From Flavobacteriaceae bacterium 3519-10 (GTDB lineage: Bacteria; Bacteroidota; Bacteroidia; Flavobacteriales; Weeksellaceae), in contig CP001673.1 in the NCBI GenBank assembly GCA_000023725.1, positions 2,304,342 through 2,368,341 of the forward strand: DNA of 64,000 nt, written 5' to 3'. A program made the translations under genes and the position numbers. Within the stretch, counting starts at the first letter, position 1; each line of letters begins with the position of its first letter. The notes beneath the pieces are model-generated. The model saw nothing but the letters and a program-made list of their open reading frames with translations. It was not told the origin of the DNA and ran no database searches. This document shows, one piece after another, positions 36,003 to 44,953 of this stretch.

Positions 36003-37211
36003 TTACAATATAACAGCTCCGGATTTGTACTTCTGAAGCGCATCGTTAAGCAACTCCACACTTCTGCGCAAATCGGCTTCCTTAAGCACATAGGCGATGC
36101 GCACCTGCTTTTTGCCGAGCTTCGGGTCGCTGTAGAAACCACTCATCGGCGCCACCATCACAGTTTCGTTGTTGTGCGAGTAGCTCTCGAGCATCCATTG
36201 TGCAAACTCATCTGAATCTTCCACCGGAAGTTCGGCAACACAGTAAAATGCGCCTTTGGGCTTCGGACATACAACACCAGGAATCGCGTTCAGAAGTTCT
36301 ACAAGAAGATTTCTGCGTTGCGTATATTCTTCACGTACTTTCAGGATGTACGCTGTGTCGTTTCTGTGTGCTGCCGTAGCGGCGATTTGGCCTAACAGAA
36401 CGGGACTGAGGCGGGCCTGCGCAAAAAGCATGGCCGCGTCATGTATTTTTTTCGAACGCGTAATCAGGCAGCCAATGCGTGCGCCACACATTGAATATCT
36501 TTTCGATTCCGAATCGATGATGATACAGTTTTCGGCCAGTTCAGGAAATTCAAACATCGAAACCTGCTGCTGCCCATCGTACACATATTCTCGATACACT
36601 TCGTCAGAAATCACTACGATATCGTGCTTCAGCGCAATTTCAGACAGTTTCTGCAATTCTTCGCGCGTGTAAAGGTAACCGCTCGGATTCCCGGGGTTGC
36701 ATATGATAATTGCACGCGTTTTATCCGTGATTTTCTTCTCAAACTCTTCAACCGGCGGAAGCGCAAACCCTGTATCGATGGTAGAAGGCACCGCAACAAC
36801 TTTTACGTTGAAGGTGTTTGTAAAACCGTTGTAGTTGGCGTAATAAGGCTCAGGAATAATTACTTCATCGCCATCGTCGCACAACGTAGAAATCGCAAAG
36901 TTAAGTGCCTCAGAACCGCCGTTTGTTACAATGAAGTTATCTGTAGTAAGATCCTTGAAGCCTAACGAATGATAATAATCTTTAAGCGCGGTGCGGTACT
37001 CAATGTTCCCTTCGGAAAGCGCATATTCCAACACTTTCAGATCAATGTTTTTTATCGCATTTATGGCCGTTTCAGGCGTTTCAATATCAGGCTGACCAAT
37101 ATTTAGATGATATACTTTTATTCCTTTTTGTTTTGCGCGCAATGCATACGGAACCAGTTTTCTTACGGGTGACGCGGGCATGTGCTGTGCGCGGTTCGAA
37201 ATTTTTGGCAT
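36003..37211 (-). CDS. PLP-dependent aspartate/aromatic-type aminotransferase
   Basis: A 402-residue fold-type I class I/II aminotransferase: HLNIGQPDIETPE near the N-terminus, VTNGGSEALNFAI, ICNPGNPSGYLYTREEL, VVISDEVYREYVYDG (cofactor Asp/Tyr) and the PLP lysine in IIDSESKRYSMCGARIGC. The short class with NPGNPSG and SxSKxYSMCGxRIG is typical of bacterial AspC-like enzymes; the preferred amino acid cannot be fixed. A TAAATTTG element is 15 nt upstream. Confidence 0.85.
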   Translation of the reverse strand: MPKISNRAQHMPASPVRKLVPYALRAKQKGIKVYHLNIGQPDIETPETAINAIKNIDLKVLEYALSEGNIEYRTALKDYYHSLGFKDLTTDNFIVTNGGSEALNFAISTLCDDGDEVIIPEPYYANYNGFTNTFNVKVVAVPSTIDTGFALPPVEEFEKKITDKTRAIIICNPGNPSGYLYTREELQKLSEIALKHDIVVISDEVYREYVYDGQQQVSMFEFPELAENCIIIDSESKRYSMCGARIGCLITRSKKIHDAAMLFAQARLSPVLLGQIAATAAHRNDTAYILKVREEYTQRRNLLVELLNAIPGVVCPKPKGAFYCVAELPVEDSDEFAQWMLESYSHNNETVMVAPMSGFYSDPKLGKKQVRIAYVLKEADLRRSVELLNDALQKYKSGAVIL

Positions 37212-37226
37212 TTTCTTGAATTTTTA

Positions 37227-37234
37227 CAAATTTA
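37227..37234 (-). promoter_or_regulatory. promoter -7 element of the aminotransferase gene
   Basis: TAAATTTG on the minus strand, 15 nt before the start codon at 37211. Confidence 0.5.
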
Positions 37235-37278
37235 AACATTTTTTAGGAGCAACACCAGCCCGCATTCTCCGAAAGGCG

Positions 37279-37375
37279 TACCGGCTCTGCGCTGCAATCT
37301 TTTCTGGTGGCTTCGGGAGCCTCAGCCACCAAAAAAGGATTTACGCTGCGATCCGGGCTAAAAAATCATTCCCGC
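37279..37375. repeat. dispersed intergenic repeat, copy A
   Basis: Starts TACCGGCTCTGCGCTGCAATC and ends ATCCGGGCTAAAAAATCATT; the middle forms a hairpin (TGGTGGCT...AGCCACCA). The two end blocks recur in copy B at 62668-62750. Confidence 0.6.
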
Positions 37376-37387
37376 TTCTTCCGACCA

Positions 37388-37415
37388 CAAAAAAACCGCA
37401 GAAATAATTCTGCGG
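37388..37415 (-). terminator. terminator after the M3 peptidase gene
   Basis: On the minus strand CCGCAGAA-N4-TTCTGCGG (37396-37403, 37408-37415) is followed by seven T. Confidence 0.8.
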
Positions 37416-37440
37416 CTTTAAAAATTCGGTTCAGCTTAAT

Positions 37441-39588
37441 TTATTTGCTGATAAAACCTTTATTAATCAGAAGTGGCTTGATGTCCGGCGTTCTTCCCGT
37501 GAAATCTCTGTAAGCCTGATTAAGATCAACAGAATTTCCCACCGAAAGAATATGTTTTCTGAAACGGTCGCCGTTAGCTCTGGTCATCCCGCCGTTAGTT
37601 GAGATCCAGTCCCACGCATCAGCGTTCAGCAAATCGCTCCACATATACGCGTAGTATCCGGCCGAATAACCGCCGCCCCAAATGTGCGCGAAATACGGAG
37701 AATGGTATCTTGGCGGAACCTGCTTCAGATTAAAACCAAATTTCGCCAAAGCATCTTTTTCAAACTCAAGCGTAGGTTTAAACTGAGATTCATCCGTTAC
37801 CGAATGCCAGCTCATATCAATCGTAGCCGCAGAAACCAGTTCTGTCGTAGAATATCCCTGATTAAATGACGCGGCTTTCTTTATTTTTTCAACCAGCGCC
37901 TGCGGCATCGGCTTTTTTGTCTCATAATGCAGCGCATAATTCTTTAAAACTGAGGGTTCAAGCGCGAAAAATTCATTAATCTGCGACGGGAATTCTACGA
38001 AATCACGCGGAGTATTCGTTCCAGAAATCAAAACGTATTTCTGGTCTGCAAACAGGCCGTGTAAAGTATGCCCGAACTCATGAAACATCGTGGAAACATC
38101 ATCGTAGGAAATCAATGACGGTTTTCCTTCGGCGGGTTTCTGATAATTAAATACATTCACAATAACAGGTTTCTGGCCCAACAGATGCGACTGCTCCACA
38201 AAGTTGCTCATCCATGCACCGCCATTTTTGTTGCTTCGGGTGTAGAAATCTAAATAATAAAGCGCCATGGATTTTCCATCGTTATCGAAAACTTCGTACG
38301 CAACAACATCAGGATGATAAACAGGCAGGTCTTTTCTTTCTTTGAAAGTGATGCCGTAGAATTTTTCAGCCGCAAAGAAAACTCCTTTTTCAAGCACGGT
38401 GGATACTTCAAAATAAGGTTTTATTTCATTTTCGTCGAGGTCGTATTTAGCTTTCCGAACCTGCTCTGAATAATAATTCCAGTCCCAGGGCTCCACGGTG
38501 AAGCCACCTTTCTGCTTATCGATCAACGCCTGTATTTCGTTACTTTCACGCTTAGCTGTCGCAACTGCTGGCGTTGCGAGCTGCGCCAAAAGATCGAGCG
38601 CTTTTTCGGGCGTTTTTGCCATTTGGTCCTGCAGCTTCCATTCAGCGAAAGATTTTTTGCCCGAGAGCTGTGCCTTCTGAAGTCTGAGTCTTGCCTGACG
38701 TTCCAAAATGCTACGTGTGTCATCTGCGTTGCCTTTCTCGGCGCGATACCACGATGCTTTGAAGAGTTTTTCGCGCGTCGCACGGTTTTTCAAATTCTGA
38801 AGAAGCGGCTGTTGCGTAGTATTTAAAAGTGTAAGCAGATATTTGCCTTCATGGCCTGCGGCTTTGGCATCCGCTGCGGCCGCGGCAATCTCGTCCTGTG
38901 AGAGTCCGTCGAGTTCTTTTACATCAGAAATCACAACTGCTCCATTCTTCCGTGCATCGAGAAGTTTGCTGGTGAACTGGGTTGAAAGTGTTGCGAGTTC
39001 TTCATTGATTTTTTTTACCTTTTCTTTATTTTCAGGCGACAGATTAGCGCCTGCAATCTCGAAATTGGTTTTATAAAGTTCCACCACGCGCTTTTCTTCT
39101 GCGCCTAAACCGGCAGTGTTAATCGCGTTGATTCTTGCGTACAGTTTTTCGTTGAGTAATATTTTATCGCTCAAGCCCGAAAATACCGGTGCATATTCTT
39201 CTTCAAGTTTCTGCAACGCAGGATTGGTATTTGAACCTGTTAAATTATAGAATACAAGTTGCGCCCGTTTAAGGATTTCACCGCTGTTTTCAAGGGCGAG
39301 AATGGTGTTTTCGAACGTAGGCGCCGCACTGTTGTTGGCGATCTGATCAAGTTCGGCGAGTTGCACTTTCATTCCGTAATCGAAAGCGGGTTTAAAATGC
39401 TCGTCGCGGATTTTATCGAACTCAGGTGCCTGATACTGTAGCGTACTTTTCTTCATAAAAGGATTGGAAGATAAGCTGGCGTCCGGAGCAGGGATTTCTG
39501 TGGTAGAGGTCTCGGTATTTTTCATTGTAGTACAGGCTGTATTCATCACCAATGAGGAAATTAATAAAGCAGAGGTAATATTTTTCAT
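37441..39588 (-). CDS. M3 family metallopeptidase (peptidyl-dipeptidase Dcp-like lipoprotein)
   Basis: A 715-residue zinc peptidase with the HEXXH motif HEFGH (503-507) in TMFHEFGHTLHGLFAD and a downstream Glu in FVEFPSQINEFFA as third ligand. The length and HEFGHTLHG, PRDFVEFPSQ match Dcp/oligopeptidase A. I chose the ATG at 39588 because MKNITSALLISSLVMNTAC gives a lipoprotein signal (lipobox MNTAC), not the longer frame starting at 39915, whose first 109 residues overlap the divergent gene. It would degrade peptides in the periplasm. Confidence 0.9.
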   Translation of the reverse strand: MKNITSALLISSLVMNTACTTMKNTETSTTEIPAPDASLSSNPFMKKSTLQYQAPEFDKIRDEHFKPAFDYGMKVQLAELDQIANNSAAPTFENTILALENSGEILKRAQLVFYNLTGSNTNPALQKLEEEYAPVFSGLSDKILLNEKLYARINAINTAGLGAEEKRVVELYKTNFEIAGANLSPENKEKVKKINEELATLSTQFTSKLLDARKNGAVVISDVKELDGLSQDEIAAAAADAKAAGHEGKYLLTLLNTTQQPLLQNLKNRATREKLFKASWYRAEKGNADDTRSILERQARLRLQKAQLSGKKSFAEWKLQDQMAKTPEKALDLLAQLATPAVATAKRESNEIQALIDKQKGGFTVEPWDWNYYSEQVRKAKYDLDENEIKPYFEVSTVLEKGVFFAAEKFYGITFKERKDLPVYHPDVVAYEVFDNDGKSMALYYLDFYTRSNKNGGAWMSNFVEQSHLLGQKPVIVNVFNYQKPAEGKPSLISYDDVSTMFHEFGHTLHGLFADQKYVLISGTNTPRDFVEFPSQINEFFALEPSVLKNYALHYETKKPMPQALVEKIKKAASFNQGYSTTELVSAATIDMSWHSVTDESQFKPTLEFEKDALAKFGFNLKQVPPRYHSPYFAHIWGGGYSAGYYAYMWSDLLNADAWDWISTNGGMTRANGDRFRKHILSVGNSVDLNQAYRDFTGRTPDIKPLLINKGFISK

Positions 39589-39643
39589 TTTTGAACTGTT
39601 AGTTAAGGTAAAGGTATTAAATTTAGCTAAAATAAAACCAACC

Positions 39644-40438
39644 ATGAAAACCCTAATCCTCAGCAGCGCTGCTGCCGCTCTGTTGCTTTCGTGCAACCTC
39701 AAATCCGAAAATGTTTTCCCGAGTAGTTTAGTTGCGAAGGAAGGCAAGGGAACCATTAAGACCAAGCAGTTCGTGATGAACATTGATGAGATTAAAGTAG
39801 CGCAGTCTATCCGCGCAGAAATTGTGAAATCCGACATTGAAAAAGTAGTGATTACCGCACCCGAGGATATCATCGACGACATATTGGTAGATAACGACCG
39901 TGGTGAAGTGTACATTCACTTTAAACCTAATTTTAATATTTCCGCCAGAAATGTAGCCGCAAAAATCTTCGTGAAAGATTTCTCTAAACTTGAAGCCACC
40001 TCTTCCGCAAAAATTGTAGTAAAAGATAAATTTACACAGGATAAAACCGACGTGGAAGTTTCAAGTTCGGCGAGCATTTCAGGAAATCTGGAAACCAATG
40101 ACCTGTCAATTGACGTATCGAGTTCAGGAGATTTTTCCGGGGAAATCTGGGCAGTAAATCTGGAATCTCAGGTGTCATCATCTGGTGATATCACCATTTC
40201 CGGAAAAGCAAAAAATGCAGAACTTCACGCCTCTTCCTCCGGAACGCTCAATGCAAAAAATCTTGTGGCAGATGACGCAGTGATCAAAGCATCGAGCAGC
40301 GGAAGTGTAAGCGCAGGCGTAAAAAACCAACTCAACGCGTCGGCCAGTTCATCGGGAGACATTTCAGTAGCAAAAAAAGGCAATCTGAATATTGTAAGTC
40401 AGCAGCAGAACAGCGGGGGCAGCATTTCCATTCAATAA
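39644..40438 (+). CDS. GIN-domain (DUF2807) lipoprotein, probable adhesin-type beta-helix
   Basis: A 264-residue protein with a lipoprotein signal (MKTLILSSAAAALLLSC) and then regularly spaced Ser-Ser-Gly/Ala turns (VSSSASISGN, VSSSGDFSG, VSSSGDITISG, ASSSGTLNA, KASSSGSVSAG), the hallmark of DUF2807 head GIN domains, a parallel beta-helix fold. It is probably surface exposed or periplasmic; the function of the family is unknown. An in-frame start at 39464 exists but lies inside the divergent peptidase gene. Confidence 0.85.
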   Translation: MKTLILSSAAAALLLSCNLKSENVFPSSLVAKEGKGTIKTKQFVMNIDEIKVAQSIRAEIVKSDIEKVVITAPEDIIDDILVDNDRGEVYIHFKPNFNISARNVAAKIFVKDFSKLEATSSAKIVVKDKFTQDKTDVEVSSSASISGNLETNDLSIDVSSSGDFSGEIWAVNLESQVSSSGDITISGKAKNAELHASSSGTLNAKNLVADDAVIKASSSGSVSAGVKNQLNASASSSGDISVAKKGNLNIVSQQQNSGGSISIQ

Positions 40439-40453
40439 AAATTTATCAAAAAA

Positions 40454-40483
40454 AATCAGCCGGTAATACCCGGCTGATTTTTT
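40454..40483. terminator. bidirectional terminator between the GIN and TPM genes
   Basis: A 10-bp stem AATCAGCCGG/CCGGCTGATT (40454-40463, 40470-40479) is flanked by A and T runs. Confidence 0.85.
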
Positions 40484-40521
40484 ATTGGTTAAGAATACGG
40501 TCGCGACCTGCTTTACCTGTT

Positions 40522-41343
40522 TTACCAACCTCCGGAAGCTCCGCCGCCGCCAAAACTACCGCCGCCACCAAAACCACCGAATCCACCGCTGCCACCGCCG
40601 AAGCCGCCACCGCCACCAAAACCGCCGCCACCAAAACTTCCAGGGAAAGGAAAAAATCCTCCGGGATACGATCTGCGACCGCGCCTCGAAAGAATTACGT
40701 CGTCGTCATCATCATTTCGGCCGCCGCCACCTTTGTTTTTGAACAACACGCTCAGAATCATAAAAATGAAAAACGCGATGAGTACAATTTTGAACGGACT
40801 CACCCCGCCTTTGGAATTTGTCTTGGCAATGGGTTTGAATTTACCTTCAACAACCTCCATTAAAGCCGTGGTTCCGCGGTTGATTCCTTCGTAATAAAGT
40901 CCCTGCTTAAAGCTGGGCGTTACGAGATAATCGAGGATTTGTCCTGTCACCGATGCGGTGAGATACCGCTCGACGCCGCGACCCTGCTGGATCGAAAACT
41001 TGCGGTCTTCAGTCGCGATCAGAAAAACGATGCCGTTGTCCTGTTCTTTTTCCCCGATGCCCCATTTTTCGCCATACATCGTGGCGAGATAATTTATATC
41101 CTCTCCTTTTGTGGTCGGGACGATAATTACGGCGATCTGGGTAGAGGTAGAATCGTGAAATTTAATCAGTTTGCTGTTGATTTGCTCACGCTCAGTTGCC
41201 GTTAATAAACCAACCTCATCGGTTACCGGGAATATTTTAGCGGGTCTTGCAGGAACAAGTTGGGCGAAAACAAAAATGTTCAGTCCGAGAAACAGGAAAG
41301 CAAGAAAATTTTTAAGAGAAGGTAATCTCATTCGACAGTTCAT
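40522..41343 (-). CDS. TPM domain membrane protein with Gly-rich tail
   Basis: A 273-residue protein: signal/anchor with HFL-type start, a TPM (YgcG-type) domain (about 35-165; VTDEVGLLTATEREQINSKL, QIAVIIVPT, GIVFLIATEDRKFSIQQGRG), one membrane helix (about 190-205), and a low-complexity tail of Phe and Gly repeats (GGGGFGGGGGFGGGSGG) ending ASGGW. The TPM domain family has been linked to phosphatase activity in plants and to photosystem II repair; in bacteria its role is unclear. It overlaps the next TPM gene by 32 nt. Confidence 0.85.
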   Translation of the reverse strand: MNCRMRLPSLKNFLAFLFLGLNIFVFAQLVPARPAKIFPVTDEVGLLTATEREQINSKLIKFHDSTSTQIAVIIVPTTKGEDINYLATMYGEKWGIGEKEQDNGIVFLIATEDRKFSIQQGRGVERYLTASVTGQILDYLVTPSFKQGLYYEGINRGTTALMEVVEGKFKPIAKTNSKGGVSPFKIVLIAFFIFMILSVLFKNKGGGGRNDDDDDVILSRRGRRSYPGGFFPFPGSFGGGGFGGGGGFGGGSGGFGGFGGGGSFGGGGASGGW

Positions 41344-41740
41344 TCGGATTTTCTCCCGAAACAGGGAAATGTTTTTTAAGTTCGAAACCGGTTTTGAGGA
41401 TGGCGTTTCTCAATCCTTCATGATAGTTTCCTTTCGCAAATTCGGCGGTTACTTCATCGTGAATCTGATCCCAGAAACTCTGATGAACCTTTGCATGAAT
41501 ACCTTCATCGCCGATAATGGTTAAATAATGCTGCTCGAAATTGATATGAAACAGCACCGCATTGCGCTCCGCCGTTTTATTCTGGCAAAGTGCTTTAAAT
41601 ACACCAAACGCAATTTCTGCATTATTACCTTCAGAATTGGAATCGATATGCACCCTGATCTCTCCGGTAGAATGGTCTTCGGCTGACTGAATGGCTTCCA
41701 CGAGGGAAGCCATTTGGTATTCTGTAAGGAAATTACTCAT
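41312..41740 (-). CDS. small TPM domain protein
   Basis: A 142-residue soluble protein with a second, divergent TPM domain: STGEIRVHIDSNSEGNNAEIAFGVF, RNAVLFHINFEQHYLTIIGDEGIHAKV. It lacks signal peptide and tail. It ends 32 nt inside the larger TPM gene and its stop abuts the LemA gene (1 nt gap), the common three-gene order LemA-TPM-TPM. Confidence 0.82.
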   Translation of the reverse strand: MSNFLTEYQMASLVEAIQSAEDHSTGEIRVHIDSNSEGNNAEIAFGVFKALCQNKTAERNAVLFHINFEQHYLTIIGDEGIHAKVHQSFWDQIHDEVTAEFAKGNYHEGLRNAILKTGFELKKHFPVSGENPNELSNEITFS

Positions 41741-42349
41741 CTAGTTGGTGAAAACCTCAGGCGCGTTTTCAGCACCCACGGCTGCTTTAAAATACGGTTT
41801 TTCTTTGAAGTTGGTGAAGTTGGCCAGTATGTTATTCGGGAATGTTTTGATCGAAGTGTTATAATCCTGAGCGGCTTCGTTAAAATATACGGTTTCGCTT
41901 CGGATGCTGTTTTCAATCGCTGTATATTCACGCTGGAAATTCAGGTACTGCTGATCCGCTTTAAGGTTCGGATAGCTTTCTACCACAGCCATCAAACGGC
42001 TTAACGCGCCGGTAAGTTCTCCCTGTGCCGCCTGGAATTTTGCTATGTCAGCCTCAGTCATATTGGTTGGATCGACGTTTATTGAAGTGGCTTTTGAACG
42101 CGCTTCAACAACATTTGTTAAAGTTTCCTGCTCAAACTGGGAATAGGATTTAACGGTTCTTTCGAGGTTAGGAATCAGGTTTGCGCGTTTTTGGTAAACG
42201 GTTTCAACGTTCGACCATTTTGTGTTCACATTCTGTTCCTTTGTGGTGAAGGTGTTGTAGCCGTTTTTGCCCCAGAAGAACAAAATTGCCGCAATTACAA
42301 GAAGCGCAATTCCGATGGTTCCGGCGCTCATACATCCTCTATTTTTCAT
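41741..42349 (-). CDS. LemA family protein
   Basis: A 202-residue protein: one membrane helix (about 9-26) then a long helical domain typical of LemA (NVNTKWSNVETVYQKRANLIPNLERTVKSY). LemA proteins are found beside TPM/YgcG genes in many bacteria; the function is not established. This gene is first of the unit and has a TATATTTG element 33 nt upstream. Confidence 0.9.
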   Translation of the reverse strand: MKNRGCMSAGTIGIALLVIAAILFFWGKNGYNTFTTKEQNVNTKWSNVETVYQKRANLIPNLERTVKSYSQFEQETLTNVVEARSKATSINVDPTNMTEADIAKFQAAQGELTGALSRLMAVVESYPNLKADQQYLNFQREYTAIENSIRSETVYFNEAAQDYNTSIKTFPNNILANFTNFKEKPYFKAAVGAENAPEVFTN

Positions 42350-42382
42350 AGTTTATATTTTTTCAGATTAAAATTCGGTAAT

Positions 42383-42390
42383 CAAATATA
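42383..42390 (-). promoter_or_regulatory. LemA operon promoter -7 element
   Basis: TATATTTG on the minus strand, 33 nt before the LemA start. It is back to back with the folA promoter element. Confidence 0.5.
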
Positions 42391-42402
42391 CAAATTAAGT
42401 CC

Positions 42403-42410
42403 TAAATTTG
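42403..42410 (+). promoter_or_regulatory. folA promoter -7 element
   Basis: TAAATTTG, 16 nt before the folA ATG, fits TAnnTTTG. Confidence 0.5.
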
Positions 42411-42426
42411 TAAAAATTCAATATAA

Positions 42427-42930
42427 ATGATCACAATCGTAGTGGCAATGGGACTTAAGAATGAGATAGGTGCTGATAATCAGCTTCTTTGGCATTTACC
42501 ACAGGATCTCAAACATTTTAAAGAAATCACCACCGGCCACCCCATCATCATGGGTAGAAAAACCTACGAAAGCATCGGACGGCCTCTGCCAAACCGCACG
42601 AATATTGTGGTTTCGCGAAAAAAAGACTGGTTTGCGGAAGGTGTCTTAATTGTAGGAAGCTTGAAAGAAGCCTTGAAATTTGCTAAAAAAATTGATGAAA
42701 ACGTCTTCGTCATCGGTGGCGGAAACATTTACGAACAGACCATAGACCTGGCTGACAAACTGGAAGTTACGCTTGTAAAGGCTGAAATTAACGCCGATAT
42801 CTTCTTCCCGAAAATCGACCTTAAAATCTGGGAGAAAACCTCGGAAACCTGCATAGACAAAGACGAGAAACACGCCTACGATTTCTGTTTCCAGACTTTT
42901 GTGAAAAAAGTAGGATCTGCAACTTCTTAA
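42427..42930 (+). CDS. folA: dihydrofolate reductase
   Basis: A 167-residue DHFR: TIVVAMGLKNEIGADNQLLWHLPQDLKHFK at the start with the substrate-binding Asp/Leu region, IMGRKTYESIGRPLPNRTNIVVSR for NADPH, and VFVIGGGNIYEQ. It regenerates tetrahydrofolate from dihydrofolate. The product of folK at 30346 lies upstream in the same pathway, but the genes are not linked. Confidence 0.96.
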   Translation: MITIVVAMGLKNEIGADNQLLWHLPQDLKHFKEITTGHPIIMGRKTYESIGRPLPNRTNIVVSRKKDWFAEGVLIVGSLKEALKFAKKIDENVFVIGGGNIYEQTIDLADKLEVTLVKAEINADIFFPKIDLKIWEKTSETCIDKDEKHAYDFCFQTFVKKVGSATS

Positions 42931-42947
42931 TTCTGACCGCTAATTTC

Positions 42948-42955
42948 TATCTTTG
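42948..42955 (+). promoter_or_regulatory. promoter -7 element of the 42976 gene
   Basis: TATCTTTG, 20 nt before the ATG at 42976; no clear TTTG at 19-21 nt upstream. Confidence 0.45.
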
Positions 42956-42975
42956 CACTCTTAAAAAGCTGAATA

Positions 42976-43542
42976 ATGAATAAGTATATAAAATTTGTAA
43001 TTGCTGCCTTGATGATTGCCGGCGGTATTTATCTTATGATGAACCGTAACATCGGCTGGGGCGTAGTAGTGGTGATCCTTTCTGCCCTTCCGATCCTGCT
43101 TTTCTTTAAAAACGAGTATATCCTGCTTGCATTTTGGTTCCTCAGAAAACAGAATATGGCAAAAGCAGCCAAATGGCTCAGCAAAATCACGAACTACCCG
43201 ACACAGCTGCACCGCTCGCAGTTCGGATATTTCCATTATTTACAGGGCCTGACATTAGCGCAGGAATCGCCGCAAAAAATGGAACCGTTGATGAAAAAGG
43301 CGCTTGAATATGGCCTGAATATGAAACACGACCGCGCAATGGCTACACTGAATGTTGCGGCCGGCGCTTTGCAGAAAGGTAAGAGACAGGAAGCTGTAAA
43401 ACTGCTCGAAGAAGCCAAAAGACTAGACACTGCGGGCATGATGACCGAGCAGATAAAAATGATGAAAGACCAATTGAAAATGCCGTCGATGCAGAAACAT
43501 CTTCATAACCCTAACATGAGGAACCGAGGGAAATTCTCTTAA
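42976..43542 (+). CDS. TPR-like membrane protein of unknown function
   Basis: A 188-residue protein with two N-terminal membrane helices (about 5-22 and 27-45) and a helical repeat region: FGYFHYLQGLTLAQ, MEPLMKKALEYGLNMKHDRAMATLNVAAGALQKGKRQEAVKLLEEA, which reads as two tetratricopeptide-like repeats. The C-terminus is Met/Asn-rich (MPSMQKHLHNPNMRNRG). No function can be assigned. A strong terminator follows. Confidence 0.6.
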   Translation: MNKYIKFVIAALMIAGGIYLMMNRNIGWGVVVVILSALPILLFFKNEYILLAFWFLRKQNMAKAAKWLSKITNYPTQLHRSQFGYFHYLQGLTLAQESPQKMEPLMKKALEYGLNMKHDRAMATLNVAAGALQKGKRQEAVKLLEEAKRLDTAGMMTEQIKMMKDQLKMPSMQKHLHNPNMRNRGKFS

Positions 43543-43563
43543 ACCGCTTTCATATAAAAACAC

Positions 43564-43589
43564 AATCCCGCGTTTCTGCGGGATTTTTT
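43564..43589 (+). terminator. terminator after the TPR-like gene
   Basis: AATCCCGC-N6-GCGGGATT (43564-43571, 43578-43585) followed by TTTT. Confidence 0.85.
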
Positions 43590-43676
43590 ATGATTAAATT
43601 TTAGCTACACACTTTCTCCAGAATTGTCTTCAGACAACTTTAAATCTGGCTCTTTTTACCTGGCTCTTTCACCAAC

Positions 43677-44312
43677 TTACATCTCCGAGTTCTGTTCGTT
43701 TCCATAGAATTTAGGCATTTGCCAGTGGTATTTCACCGCCAGTGTGCGAATGGCAACGATCAGCAGAATCGTAAAGATCTGGATGAATGCATAACTTAAA
43801 GAAGAATATTTTATGAGCAAAAGGAAAACCGTTCCACCCACAATACAGGCTGTGGCGTAAATTTCTTTTCTGAAGATAAGTGGAATACGTGTGAGCAGCA
43901 TATCGCGGATAATCCCGCCGAAACATCCTGTTATTGTGCCCAAAGTGAGACAGATCAGGGGATGAAGGTCTGCGTTTAAGCCTTTCTGGATACCGACGAT
44001 CGTAAAAAGTCCGAGCCCGAAACTGTCGAAAATAAACAGCGTTACCTTAAATTTGTTCTCCATCGATTTGAAGATCATCGAAAGAAGACACGTGATAAAA
44101 ATAACCGAGCACATCACCAGGTCGCGCATCCAAAATACGGGTACATCCAGCAGCAGATCACGTACAGTACCGCCGCCAACCGACGTGATGAACGCGATAA
44201 TGAGGACGCCGAAAGGATCGAGCCTTTTCTGCATCGCTGCAAAACTGCCCGACATCGCAAATGCAACGGTACCGAGCAACTCTATCGCGAGATTTAAATT
44301 TTCGTGAACCAT
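43677..44312 (-). CDS. trimeric intracellular cation channel (TRIC) family protein
   Basis: A 211-residue protein with about seven membrane helices and duplicated TRIC/UPF0126 motifs: GTVAFAMSGSFAAMQKRLDPFGVLIIAFITSVGGGTVRDLLL and the repeat FGLGLFTIVGIQKGL... TIT/GCFGGIIRDMLL with Arg-Asp in each. Bacterial members form K+-permeable trimers; physiological role here is unknown. It is preceded by a low-complexity stretch with repeats of GATGGGTGA (44316-44355). Confidence 0.85.
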   Translation of the reverse strand: MVHENLNLAIELLGTVAFAMSGSFAAMQKRLDPFGVLIIAFITSVGGGTVRDLLLDVPVFWMRDLVMCSVIFITCLLSMIFKSMENKFKVTLFIFDSFGLGLFTIVGIQKGLNADLHPLICLTLGTITGCFGGIIRDMLLTRIPLIFRKEIYATACIVGGTVFLLLIKYSSLSYAFIQIFTILLIVAIRTLAVKYHWQMPKFYGNEQNSEM

Positions 44313-44400
44313 GTTTGGATGAGTGATGGGTGAAGGATGATGGGTGATGGGAGACGAATGATCTGCTGAATATTATTGATCGCAAATTAATTATCAATTA

Positions 44401-44877
44401 TCATTTCTTACCCACATTAACCCTCACCGTATCGGGAACCAGAAGCTCATAATTGCCGCCGAAAGTGATAATTTCGCGGACGATGCTGCTGCTGATGAAG
44501 GATTTGCTTGCCGAGGTCAGCAGGAAAATAGTTTCCACTTTGTTGCTCTGGGTAAGCTCACGGTTGGTCTGGGCAATGGCTTTTTCGAACTCGAAATCTG
44601 CCGGATTTCTTAAACCACGTAAAATGAAATTTACGTTTTTGCTGCGGCAGTAATCAATCGTGAGGCCTTCGAAATGATCTACTTCAACATTCGGGAATTT
44701 TTCAAAGGTTTTTTTGATAAACTCAATCCGCTGCTCGAGTGAAAACATGTACTTTTTCTGCGAATTCTGGCCGATCGCGATAATGATCTTGTCGAAGAGC
44801 GGCGCTGCTCTTTCCACGATATCAAAATGTCCGAGCGTAATTGGATCAAATGATCCGGGAAAAACAGCAATTCTCAT
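44401..44877 (-). CDS. coaD: phosphopantetheine adenylyltransferase
   Basis: A 158-residue nucleotidyltransferase: FPGSFDPITLGHFDIVERA with the T/HxGH motif, RGLRNPADFEFEKAIAQTN, and ISSSIVREI. It makes dephospho-CoA from 4'-phosphopantetheine and ATP. It lies 76 nt after ddl on the same strand. Confidence 0.96.
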   Translation of the reverse strand: MRIAVFPGSFDPITLGHFDIVERAAPLFDKIIIAIGQNSQKKYMFSLEQRIEFIKKTFEKFPNVEVDHFEGLTIDYCRSKNVNFILRGLRNPADFEFEKAIAQTNRELTQSNKVETIFLLTSASKSFISSSIVREIITFGGNYELLVPDTVRVNVGKK

Positions 44878-44953
44878 ATGATGATTTTGAATTATAGATT
44901 TTTGAATTTTAGATGATCAGCAGTTTGGTCTAAAATCTTTAACGGATTAATTA

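Noticed and set aside
39464-39643. In-frame extension of the GIN-domain gene upstream of 39644
   Set aside because: It lies inside the divergent peptidase gene and would put 60 residues before a clear lipoprotein signal peptide.
43620-43645. TTGTCT/AGACAA inverted repeat as a terminator for the TRIC gene
   Set aside because: Short stem and no T-run on the minus strand.
44316-44355. GATGGGTGA-type short repeats before the TRIC gene as a CRISPR or regulatory array
   Set aside because: Only a few imperfect 7-9 nt units without spacers; low-complexity sequence.
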